Shown here piece after piece: positions 17,936-25,666 of a stretch of 45,338 nucleotides of DNA. The DNA comes from Desulfobulbaceae bacterium (GTDB lineage: Bacteria > Desulfobacterota > Desulfobulbia > Desulfobulbales > Desulfocapsaceae). The notes under the pieces are model-generated. The model did not search any database. It saw only the letters and a program-made list of their open reading frames with translations, and was not told the origin of the DNA. The translations under genes were made by a program, and so were the position numbers. Where the stretch lies: contig JALSMA010000048.1 of the NCBI GenBank assembly GCA_026988015.1, positions 1 through 45,338 on the forward strand. Reading direction: 5' to 3'. The first letter of the stretch is position 1, and the number at the start of each line of letters is the position of its first letter.

Positions 17936-19564
17936 ATGTCTAAAGTAAAAGAGCAGATGCCCACTCTGATAATGGGTGCGGGATTACTGGTTTATGGGCT
18001 TATTGCACAATCTGGTGCATTGTTACCTATTGCACAATACCTGCATACCCATAAGACTTTGGATTTACAGGTTACCATGTGCCTGATAGTTGGTTGTATT
18101 GCACTTGCTGGAGCTCTTGTTAATTCTGTTAGAAAACCAGGGCATTCCAATCTAGATACATTTATCCTGCAGCCCCTTGGCGGGATTGTATTAATTCTAG
18201 TGATGGCAATGCTTATTCGTTGGTATGCAGAACCGTTGATGAAGATTATAAGTCAATCTTTGCAGCCAATTCTTGGCTTTAAAATCTATAAGGTTTTAAA
18301 TCTCAACTATGTTGTCCTTGGAATTCTGGCAGGAGTTGTGTTGACAAATACTTGGGGAATTCCTAAATTTGCAGCTCCTGGAGTGAAATGTGCCCGCTTT
18401 GTTTTAAAGATGGGTGTCATTATGCTTGGTGCTCGCTATTCATTTGCCGAGCTTGCAAAACTCGGTGTATACTCTGTCTTTCTCGTTGGATTCTTCGTAC
18501 TCGGTACGGTTTTTCTGGTTTTGTGGTTGGGAAATATTTTCAAACAGCCTAAATCCATGACCGGCGTTCTTTCAGCAGGAATGGGTGTTTGTGGTGTTTC
18601 GGCCACTGTTGCTGTAGCACCTGTTGTAAAGGCAAAATCTTCTGAGATGGCTTATACTATAGGAACAATTCTTTCTTTTGGTATTGTCTGCATGTTCATC
18701 TTCCCTACAATAGGAAAGCTTGCCGGCATGAGTCCCGTACAGTTTGGAGCATGGGCGGGTACTGGGATTTTAAACTCTGCCCAGGTTGCAGCGGCAGCAC
18801 TGGCTTTTAATGCTGTAGATATTGAAACCCTGAAGGTTGCTGAAATATTCAATATTACCAGGGTTCTCTTTCTGCCCATTATCGTCCTTGTCCTGGCCAC
18901 TTGGTTTGGGAAGGAATCCGGACATAAGTTAAGCTTCAAAACTGTTGTTATTGATAAGTTTCCGGTTTTCATAATTGGTTTTCTTATTCTCTTTTTCTTG
19001 TCCTCAATTGGAATGTTCTCTCCCCCAAGTCATTATAAAGGAAAGTATATAGATGTTTCTTATAATGACCGTACTCAAGTTACTCATGAAGAGTGGGAAA
19101 CATTAAACAATGCCATTGCAGCTGGCGAGTTTTCCGGACTGACTCCAAAGCAACTTGAAGCAGTAACTGACCTTGTTAAACAGCGCCAGGTAGCAGGAAA
19201 CTTTGAAGATCGTGGTAATAAAAAGGAGTTTGACCATGTTGGTCGGGCTCGAATGACGCAGCTCGAAGGTATTCTTGCAGCTGCTAAAGCGAAGCAGATT
19301 CAATTATCTGCCGATGTTAAAAGTGCAATCAAACATGCCGTTAAACAGGTACATAAAAAGTCAAAAACAGTTGTTACTCTCACTGACTTTATGATCTGGT
19401 TTTTTGCCTTTGGGTTAATCGGTCTTGGTATGCAGATCACCAAAAAATCAATTACTCAGGCAGGCGGGTGGCCTATTGTTATGGGTGTAATTGCCGGAAT
19501 TACCAAAGCAACACTTTCATTCTTCGTTGTTCTCTGGCTAATCAAGGATGTTGTTTTAAATTAA
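17936..19564 (+). CDS. YeiH-family (UPF0324, Cons_hypoth698) membrane transporter with large insert
   Basis: 542 residues, against about 350 for E. coli YeiH. The core is clear: CARFVLKMGVIMLGARYSFA, then the signature SMTGVLSAGMGVCGVSATVA, AYTIGTILSFGIVCMFIFPT and GTGILNSAQVAAAALAFNAV. The family is annotated as putative sulfate/sulfite or sulfonate-linked exporter, with little direct proof. Odd here: about 110 extra N-terminal residues with several membrane segments, and a soluble insert of about 100 residues (near 360 to 465, starting at SHYKGKYIDV, rich in Lys, Gln and Ala) before the last three membrane segments. AAGGAGGAATTAG gives an excellent ribosome site. It is flanked by two tiny membrane proteins in one transcript. 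Confidence 0.85.
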   Translation: MSKVKEQMPTLIMGAGLLVYGLIAQSGALLPIAQYLHTHKTLDLQVTMCLIVGCIALAGALVNSVRKPGHSNLDTFILQPLGGIVLILVMAMLIRWYAEPLMKIISQSLQPILGFKIYKVLNLNYVVLGILAGVVLTNTWGIPKFAAPGVKCARFVLKMGVIMLGARYSFAELAKLGVYSVFLVGFFVLGTVFLVLWLGNIFKQPKSMTGVLSAGMGVCGVSATVAVAPVVKAKSSEMAYTIGTILSFGIVCMFIFPTIGKLAGMSPVQFGAWAGTGILNSAQVAAAALAFNAVDIETLKVAEIFNITRVLFLPIIVLVLATWFGKESGHKLSFKTVVIDKFPVFIIGFLILFFLSSIGMFSPPSHYKGKYIDVSYNDRTQVTHEEWETLNNAIAAGEFSGLTPKQLEAVTDLVKQRQVAGNFEDRGNKKEFDHVGRARMTQLEGILAAAKAKQIQLSADVKSAIKHAVKQVHKKSKTVVTLTDFMIWFFAFGLIGLGMQITKKSITQAGGWPIVMGVIAGITKATLSFFVVLWLIKDVVLN

Positions 19565-19585
19565 CCTCCAACAAAGGAGTCAATT

Positions 19586-19792
19586 ATGACTGAAGAAGAT
19601 AAAAAAGTTACCATTGAAACCGGTGAGGCTGGTAAAGGAACAACTAAACTTCCGAAAGATGCCAATACCGAGGAGTTGGAAGAGCGTGCTCTTTCTGTTT
19701 TTTCCAGTGATCGTAATGAGGATATAACGGCTCTTATCTTTTGCCTTATAACAACGTTTCTAGTTGTACTCTTTACCAAGTGGCTGGTATAA
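19586..19792 (+). CDS. Small tail-anchored membrane protein downstream of YeiH-like transporter
   Basis: 68 residues: a charged, Glu/Lys-rich N-terminal part (TEEDKKVTIETGEAGKGTTK) and a single C-terminal membrane segment (ITALIFCLITTFLVVLFTKW). AAAGGAG precedes the ATG at good distance, 21 bases after the transporter stop. No known family. Size, topology and tight spacing suggest an accessory or regulatory subunit of the transporter. The strong terminator at 19828 closes this three-gene unit. Confidence 0.75.
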   Translation: MTEEDKKVTIETGEAGKGTTKLPKDANTEELEERALSVFSSDRNEDITALIFCLITTFLVVLFTKWLV

Positions 19793-19827
19793 TAATCTCA
19801 GAGTATAAAGGGTAATAGTATTGGAGC

Positions 19828-19864
19828 GCCATGACCAGCGAGATTGGCTGGTCATGGCTTTTTT
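19828..19864 (+). terminator. Rho-independent terminator
   Basis: A perfect 12-bp stem (GCCATGACCAGC at 19828-19839 and its complement at 19847-19858) with a 7-base loop, directly followed by six Ts. It ends the transporter operon. Confidence 0.93.
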
Positions 19865-19946
19865 GTCTTTGTTTGCAATAACGGCGTAGTAAGAAATCTT
19901 CTCCAGGTAGATTTTCTTTACGTTCGTAAATACTTATTAGATCAAT

Positions 19947-20420
19947 ATGTTTAGCAATATCCTGCTCTGTACGCATGGTACTGATGGGGCACAAAAAGCA
20001 GAATCATTGGTTTTTAGAAAACAGGAATCGGTACCCGACATGGTGGTCACTGTACTCACTGTACTGGATGAAGACTGGCGCCAGATGACGGGTGATGACT
20101 GGCTGAATTCGAGCAAAACACACACTGTTTTTCTTGATCACGTTGAAGAGCAGATGAATGAGGAGATAGCGGAAGAATGGCAACGTATAAAGAAACATTA
20201 TCCACTTGCAACCCAGGCCAAATTTGTCCAGAGAACAGGGAATATCTCAGAAATAATTACGAAAACCGCTAGGGAACTGCACTGTGACCTTATCGTTATC
20301 GGTCCCTGGACCAGAAGAAAAAAATTCTCCATACATAGCACCGGAATGGGGCTGCGGTCCACAATGAAAAACAAGGAGTTACATCCACTGTTACCATGTC
20401 CTCTTCTTATAGCTCCATAG
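19947..20420 (+). CDS. Universal stress protein (UspA family)
   Basis: 157 residues with the Usp fold: opening strand MFSNILLCTHGTDGAQKAES, a central helix pair, and the closing CDLIVIGPWTRRKKFSIHST followed by CPLLIAP. The ATP-binding pattern G-2x-G-9x-G(S/T) is not present, so this is probably a non-nucleotide-binding member. No obvious Shine-Dalgarno site. It is the first of a run of signalling genes on the plus strand and overlaps the start of the next ORF if that ORF begins at its first ATG. A Usp domain also occurs inside the kinase at 21186-23132. Confidence 0.85.
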   Translation: MFSNILLCTHGTDGAQKAESLVFRKQESVPDMVVTVLTVLDEDWRQMTGDDWLNSSKTHTVFLDHVEEQMNEEIAEEWQRIKKHYPLATQAKFVQRTGNISEIITKTARELHCDLIVIGPWTRRKKFSIHSTGMGLRSTMKNKELHPLLPCPLLIAP

Positions 20421-20983
20421 ATACCATTCCTCTAAATGTCACAGAGGAAATAGATTTGGGGCTGCATCAATTCCCCCTTGCTTTTGACTTGCAATCTCTT
20501 TTTCCAGGAGATCGCTTGCTTCGTCTGCACCCGAACTGGTTTGTTTCTGGTTTTGAACAGGATCAATCATCCTTCACTGTCACCATTAAAGATTACGTTA
20601 CTGATGATGAATTTCTGCTATCAGGAAGTTTTCTTTTTAATGCCAATAAAACTGAATTGCTGCACATCCAGCTAATTGATCCTATAGATACGAAAATCTC
20701 TTTTTTAACTCGTGATGGTAAGTTGCTGGTTCAGATTTACACACATGAGAAAATTAATGCTGATGATCCTCTCCTGCTGTGGATACGAGCAATAAAAGAA
20801 TATATTCGCATCTACCTCAAAAAAACGCCAGGGACTCTTTTCTTCCGTTTCTTGATGAATAAAGTTTTGTTGAAAATGGATCCTTCTCAGCGAAAGATCA
20901 GCCTGATGATAGCAAAAATTACTGCTGTGGAAATACTTGTTATTCTCCTTATTGTAATTGCGTACGTCATCTTTGTTCTTTGA
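20396..20983 (+). CDS. Tail-anchored protein of unknown function
   Basis: Up to 195 residues. The first ATG (20396) overlaps the Usp gene by 25 bases and lacks a ribosome site; TTG 20456 has AGAGGA 7 bases upstream and avoids overlap, giving 175 residues, and looks the better start. The body is soluble, with beta-strand-like text (FTVTIKDYVTDDEFLLSGSF, ISFLTRDGKLLVQIYTHEKI), and ends in a single membrane segment (VEILVILLIVIAYVIFVL) with almost nothing after it, so it should be anchored with its bulk in the cytoplasm. No family recognised. About 200 bases separate it from the kinase gene. Confidence 0.65.
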   Translation: MSSSYSSIDTIPLNVTEEIDLGLHQFPLAFDLQSLFPGDRLLRLHPNWFVSGFEQDQSSFTVTIKDYVTDDEFLLSGSFLFNANKTELLHIQLIDPIDTKISFLTRDGKLLVQIYTHEKINADDPLLLWIRAIKEYIRIYLKKTPGTLFFRFLMNKVLLKMDPSQRKISLMIAKITAVEILVILLIVIAYVIFVL

Positions 20984-21185
20984 TGACAAGAAAGATGTGA
21001 ACCGGAGCGTCCAGAGAGATACCGAATCCTGTACCTGAACAACCCTGCTAGTGCTAAATCATCGTAAAAGTGTGTGGTTATTCAGCATTGATGTGACACT
21101 GGGACAAGAAGTGTTTCCAAGAGGGACTCCTGGGAAATATTTTTCAAATAGCTGTGAAACCTGTCTGTTAATGGAGGGGTAGAAT

Positions 21186-23132
21186 ATGGCTTTTCCAGAA
21201 GTCGGTGATACTCTCGATATCTTCACTATTATTTCGAAGCTCCATGACGGTGCGCTGACCACTATTTTTTTAGCTGAAGATCAACTTACACGTGAAGAAG
21301 TTGTTTTGAAGATCCCCTGTGGCGATATCCTGAATAAACCTATCATTCTCTACCACTATCAGAACGAAGAGAGAATAAGCAGACGGATCGAGCATCCAGG
21401 GATTGTACGTTTTATACACCGTCATAGAAGCAGACAATACCTTATAATGGAGAAACTTTCCGGGAAGGATCTGCGTGCAGAAGTTGGCACAAACCACATC
21501 CTCGAACTTCACGATGCCCTTGTTCTTATGAAGCAACTTTGTGAAATAGTAGGGTATCTCCACAAGCAGTCAATTGTCCATCTAGATTTGAAGCCCGAAA
21601 ATATACTCCGGCTGAACAACTCAACAATTAAACTGATTGATTTCGGTCTGGCCAGTTGTGCATCTCTTCCTGATCTCCTCACACTTGACTTCCAGAATCC
21701 TCAGGGAACGCCTTGGTATATTGCCCCGGAACAGCTACTTGGGGAGAGGGCTGATCCGCGATGTGATATCTATTCAATGGGGATGATATTATATGAAATG
21801 TTCACGGGAAAATTACCATGGCCGCGCTCCAGTAAGCTCAACACTGCCCGTCGCCGTTTGCGCCATGACCCGATTCCACCGCGTTACTACCAACCGGATA
21901 TACCGCCACAAATTCAGTCAATCATACTCCGTGCCCTTTGTCGTCATCCATCGGATCGTTACAGTTCAGTCCCTGATTTACAGTATGATCTAAATTACTG
22001 GCGTCAACTGCCTGTAACACCACAGGGTACAAACAGCAGGAAGCCTTCTATCTGGAAACGAATTTTTCCCGGAAAACCTGTACAGCTCAATAGCTCACGG
22101 TACCAAAAAACAAAACTCTTAAAACGCAAACCACAAATTGTTGGTGCTTTGATTGATTCCTCGACTAGTCACGATATGTTAATGGAAGTTCGTAAGCAGG
22201 CACTCATCCACTCTGCTGAGATCACCTTGGTTCACGTTATTCAGGAAGAGAGTGACCCACACACAACACATTACGGGATTACTGTTGAGGGTGAAGAGTT
22301 GATGGCAGAATTTGAGAGAAGTGTCCAAAATCTCCGTAGATTCAGTATTGATCCAAGTATCCGTATTATTCGCGGAGATCTTATTGATGTCCTGGAGGGA
22401 CTATGCAGGACTTTGGAGGCAGACCTGTTGGTTCTGGGAACATCTCGCAAAGAAAAGAGTCTCCTCCGCGGTGCATCTGTACGGCGCCGTTTGGAAAGAA
22501 GGAAAAATTTTCTATCCAAGGTTACTGTTGCTGAACAGGAGCTATTTTCTCCGGTGACAGACTTAAGAAACCTGCAACCAGAGAGTCTCACCGAGCAGCA
22601 GGTACTGTCATGTGATATTTTTCTGGTGGATCTCTGGTTCGAACAGCTCCATCTGCATACCGAATTTATCTATAAACTCCTTCTCCAGCAGGAACAGAAA
22701 AACGACTCATATGTGGACAATTGCCGACTTGGCCAGTTTCTAGAGTCCCTTGAAAAATCGGAGTGCTGGAATCATATTTGGTCCATACTGGATTTGATTC
22801 ATCGGCAATTTCATAGTATCACCACGAAAATGTCAAAGGTTTCACCTTCTGATCACACAGCTCTTCAGAATATCTATACTCTTGAGTCACTGCCACTGGC
22901 ATGTACATTTAAAAAATCATTGGGACAGGTCTCCAGGATCCTGCGAGCCAGACTTGAAGAGAAACCTCCTCCGGTACCTTTTCTCGTTGATACCTCCTGC
23001 CCGGTTACCATGCCGTATCTTGCCTGTTACGGCCCGCTGTTGCGCGCCCTGACTCTTGACCGGGATCTTTGTGTTCTGATAGAAAAGAACTGTACCCGGC
23101 TTTCCAACTCTGGATTGAGTGGAGTCCACTAG
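21186..23132 (+). CDS. Ser/Thr protein kinase fused to Usp-like and CZB-like zinc-binding domains
   Basis: 648 residues, no membrane segment seen. Residues about 8 to 275 are an intact-looking Hanks-type kinase: Lys42 in VVLKIP, catalytic loop HLDLKPEN (Asp134), IDFG (Asp152), GTPWYIAPEQ, and CDIYSMGMILYEMFTGKLPW. Residues about 314 to 440 are a Usp-type domain (VGALIDSS, LEADLLVLGTSRKEKS) without the ATP-binding glycines. Residues about 475 to 545 match the chemoreceptor zinc-binding (CZB) pattern: His489/His491, NCRLGQF with Cys513, and HRQFH with His539 and His543. CZB domains bind zinc through three His and one Cys and sense zinc or oxidants such as HOCl. GGAGGGG lies before the ATG. The phosphoesterase ATG follows its stop directly. 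Confidence 0.9.
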   Translation: MAFPEVGDTLDIFTIISKLHDGALTTIFLAEDQLTREEVVLKIPCGDILNKPIILYHYQNEERISRRIEHPGIVRFIHRHRSRQYLIMEKLSGKDLRAEVGTNHILELHDALVLMKQLCEIVGYLHKQSIVHLDLKPENILRLNNSTIKLIDFGLASCASLPDLLTLDFQNPQGTPWYIAPEQLLGERADPRCDIYSMGMILYEMFTGKLPWPRSSKLNTARRRLRHDPIPPRYYQPDIPPQIQSIILRALCRHPSDRYSSVPDLQYDLNYWRQLPVTPQGTNSRKPSIWKRIFPGKPVQLNSSRYQKTKLLKRKPQIVGALIDSSTSHDMLMEVRKQALIHSAEITLVHVIQEESDPHTTHYGITVEGEELMAEFERSVQNLRRFSIDPSIRIIRGDLIDVLEGLCRTLEADLLVLGTSRKEKSLLRGASVRRRLERRKNFLSKVTVAEQELFSPVTDLRNLQPESLTEQQVLSCDIFLVDLWFEQLHLHTEFIYKLLLQQEQKNDSYVDNCRLGQFLESLEKSECWNHIWSILDLIHRQFHSITTKMSKVSPSDHTALQNIYTLESLPLACTFKKSLGQVSRILRARLEEKPPPVPFLVDTSCPVTMPYLACYGPLLRALTLDRDLCVLIEKNCTRLSNSGLSGVH

Positions 23133-23873
23133 ATGCGTTTAATGATCTTTTCTGATATTCATGGCAACCTCGAAGCTCTGCAAAGTGTATTTTCTGATGC
23201 CGATAAACGAAACATACACAGGAGTATTTGTCTGGGTGATCTTGTAGGATACGGGCCCTATCCAAACGAGTGCATAGAACTGGTTAAAAAGAGAAAAAAC
23301 TGTCGATGTCTTGCAGGAAATCACGATGTGGCAGCACTTTGGGAAACCTCTCCCTATGGAATGTCAAAGTCTGCACAGGATGCAATCCTCTGGACTATGG
23401 AACAGCTAAGTGATACGAACAAAAAGTATTTACAAAGTCTGCCCGACCGGATTGATCTTTTTAATATGACATTTGTTCATGCCAACCCATATAACCCCAG
23501 AGGGTGGCGCTATATAACGGATCGCAAATATGCGCTGCGAAGTTTCTCTGCTACCAGTTGTCAGTATCTTTTTATTGGACACAGTCACAAACCGCTGGTG
23601 ATTACCAGGAAACGTTTTTTCTCGATCGACTTTCAAAAAGTATCAGGGCCACAAAAGATAACCATAAAAGACCAGAGACGGTATATTATTAACTGTGGGA
23701 GTGTGGGGCAACCAAGAGACAATAATCCAGATGCCTGTTATCTGGTTTTTGATATCCTCAGCAACAGATTAGAGTATTACAGGGTACCGTATGACTCCAA
23801 AAAAACAGCCCAGGCAATTCGTTTATTCAAGTTACCGCCAGCCACAGGAAGACGTTTGTTGAAAGGAACGTGA
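23133..23873 (+). CDS. Metallophosphoesterase (calcineurin-like)
   Basis: 246 residues with all family motifs: FSDIHGNLEAL (D-x-H), LGDLVGYGPYPNE (GD), LAGNHDVAAL (GNHD), FVHANP and IGHSHKP (GHxH). Such proteins bind two metal ions and cleave phosphate esters; relatives act on phosphodiesters, nucleotides or phosphoproteins. Its ATG follows directly on the stop of the Ser/Thr kinase and 19 bases separate it from the next kinase-like gene, so it may be the phosphatase that reverses their action. That role is inferred from position only. Confidence 0.9.
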   Translation: MRLMIFSDIHGNLEALQSVFSDADKRNIHRSICLGDLVGYGPYPNECIELVKKRKNCRCLAGNHDVAALWETSPYGMSKSAQDAILWTMEQLSDTNKKYLQSLPDRIDLFNMTFVHANPYNPRGWRYITDRKYALRSFSATSCQYLFIGHSHKPLVITRKRFFSIDFQKVSGPQKITIKDQRRYIINCGSVGQPRDNNPDACYLVFDILSNRLEYYRVPYDSKKTAQAIRLFKLPPATGRRLLKGT

Positions 23874-23892
23874 CTGGTCAGGAGTATTTCCC

Positions 23893-25608
23893 ATGAAAAT
23901 AAAGCGATATTGCCACGGAGCCACCCCCAACCTCAAACAACGATTTCTTTTCTGGTCAGCGTTTTTGTTAATCGGAAGCGGTTTCATTATATCTATACTT
24001 TCTTTCTGGAACACCCGGCGACTTCTCATGGCTGATGCAATGACAAAGTCTGAAGTAATTCTTCGTGAAGTTGAAGCAATCCGTTCCTATGTGAAGGAGG
24101 AATTACGACCTAAAATGTACGAATTGCAGGGCGGAGACACATTTGTTATCGAAGCTATGTCTACCACATATATCAGTACTCGTATCATGAAACGGTTTGC
24201 TGAATCCATGCCCAATTACACATACAGAAGGGCCTCACTCAACCCACATAATCCAGACAATATGGCAGATCCTTTTGAAGAGGAAATGCTGGATTGGTTT
24301 GAAAAAGATCCCAACCGTCTATTTTGGCAGGGAGTAATTAAAAAGAATGGTGACTCTTTTTTTATTTCTATCATCCCTGATTATTTTGAAGCATCCTGCA
24401 TTCGGTGTCATGGTAAGGCAGAAGATGCCCCTAAAGAATTAACAGATCGATACGGAATAAATGGTGGATTCCGTTTTAAAGCAGGTGATCTCGCAGGTAT
24501 TAACTCTGTGGCAATTCCAGTCTCCGATTCCCTTCGTGAAGCCTGGCAGGGTAGCTTCGTTCTTTTTGCCGTTACTTTGGGGGGTACTCTTCTTCTGTTA
24601 TGGCTTCTAATGCTTCTCTTTCAACGTCTGGTAATAGAACGCCTTGGTGTCATGCTCTCGCTTGTGGCCCAAAAAGGTAACGAAAGCAAAACTATTACCG
24701 GTGATGAGCTTGATGTGTTACAAGCCTCTCTCGGTTCTTTGCGAAATTATGTTCGTTCTGCTCGGAAAGGTTCTTCACTTGAACCTAATTTTATTGGTAA
24801 CTACATTGTAAATAAACCGATTGCTGCTGGTGCCATGTCGTGGTTGTATAAGGGGCATACAACTGACACAGGCGAAATGGTATCTCTTAAAATCGGTTTT
24901 GATGAAACCATGCAGAACCCATTATATCGATCTTGCTTTGAATCAGAGCTGCACTTTTTCAAGACATTATCACACCCTTGTCTACCCAAGGTGAAAGAAC
25001 GTGTGGATGATGTTCTGGTCCTTGAAGAGGTTTGTGGGAGAAACCTTTTTCATTATCTTGGAAATGGAGGGCTGGAGAATAGGTTCCTTCTTCCTGTTTT
25101 TGCGCAGCTATGTGATATGATCGCATCTTTTCATGCCGTCGGAATGGTCCACCATGATCTTCGTCCACAAGTACTAATATTGGATACCAGGCAACAGCTG
25201 AGCCTTATCGATATGGGACTTGCCTCAAGCGATCAACATCAGGACCCGATTACGGCTGCTGGACTAGGTCCTCAGGGTGATTTGCTGTATCTTGCACCGG
25301 AACAGATTCAAGGAAAACGTGGCGATTCACGCAGTGACGTTTATGGAATAGGTCTGTTGCTGTATCTTGCTGTGACTGGTCACTTTCCCTTCTCAGATAC
25401 AAGGAAATCTCCCAGAAACTGGCTGCGGCACAAGCGACAGATTGAAAGCCCTAGAACATATCGTCCTGAATTGCCGGAAGCTCTGGAACAGATTATGCTT
25501 CAAGCATTATCCTATGATATCGATACTCGTTACCAGTGGGTAGAAGATATGTGGGATGAACTGGCAGCACTGAACAAGCGAGCGCCTGAGTTTTTTTCTA
25601 TGTCATGA
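23893..25608 (+). CDS. Haem-sensor protein with degenerate Ser/Thr kinase domain
   Basis: 571 residues. Membrane segment (about 16 to 38), periplasmic DUF3365/Tll0287-like domain with haem motif CIRCH at residues 169 to 173, second membrane segment (about 220 to 245), short linker, and a Hanks-type kinase fold from about 298 (YIVNKPIAAGAMSWLYKGH; Lys333; CDMIASFHAVGMVHHDLRPQ; YLAPEQIQGKRGDSRSDVYG). In the catalytic loop the usual HRDLKPEN is HHDLRPQV: Asp422 is kept but the conserved Lys and the metal-binding Asn are Arg and Val; DFG is DMG (Asp440). It may be weakly active or a pseudokinase. CAGGAG precedes the ATG. The sensor is a clear relative of that in the histidine kinase at 14704-17196 (shared IEAMST-Y, SY-(R/K)E-LRP-MYE). 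Confidence 0.9.
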   Translation: MKIKRYCHGATPNLKQRFLFWSAFLLIGSGFIISILSFWNTRRLLMADAMTKSEVILREVEAIRSYVKEELRPKMYELQGGDTFVIEAMSTTYISTRIMKRFAESMPNYTYRRASLNPHNPDNMADPFEEEMLDWFEKDPNRLFWQGVIKKNGDSFFISIIPDYFEASCIRCHGKAEDAPKELTDRYGINGGFRFKAGDLAGINSVAIPVSDSLREAWQGSFVLFAVTLGGTLLLLWLLMLLFQRLVIERLGVMLSLVAQKGNESKTITGDELDVLQASLGSLRNYVRSARKGSSLEPNFIGNYIVNKPIAAGAMSWLYKGHTTDTGEMVSLKIGFDETMQNPLYRSCFESELHFFKTLSHPCLPKVKERVDDVLVLEEVCGRNLFHYLGNGGLENRFLLPVFAQLCDMIASFHAVGMVHHDLRPQVLILDTRQQLSLIDMGLASSDQHQDPITAAGLGPQGDLLYLAPEQIQGKRGDSRSDVYGIGLLLYLAVTGHFPFSDTRKSPRNWLRHKRQIESPRTYRPELPEALEQIMLQALSYDIDTRYQWVEDMWDELAALNKRAPEFFSMS

Positions 25609-25666
25609 GCAGTGTCAGTGGTATAGGTCGATTGTATAGGAATTAAGCTTTATTGTAACTGTATGA

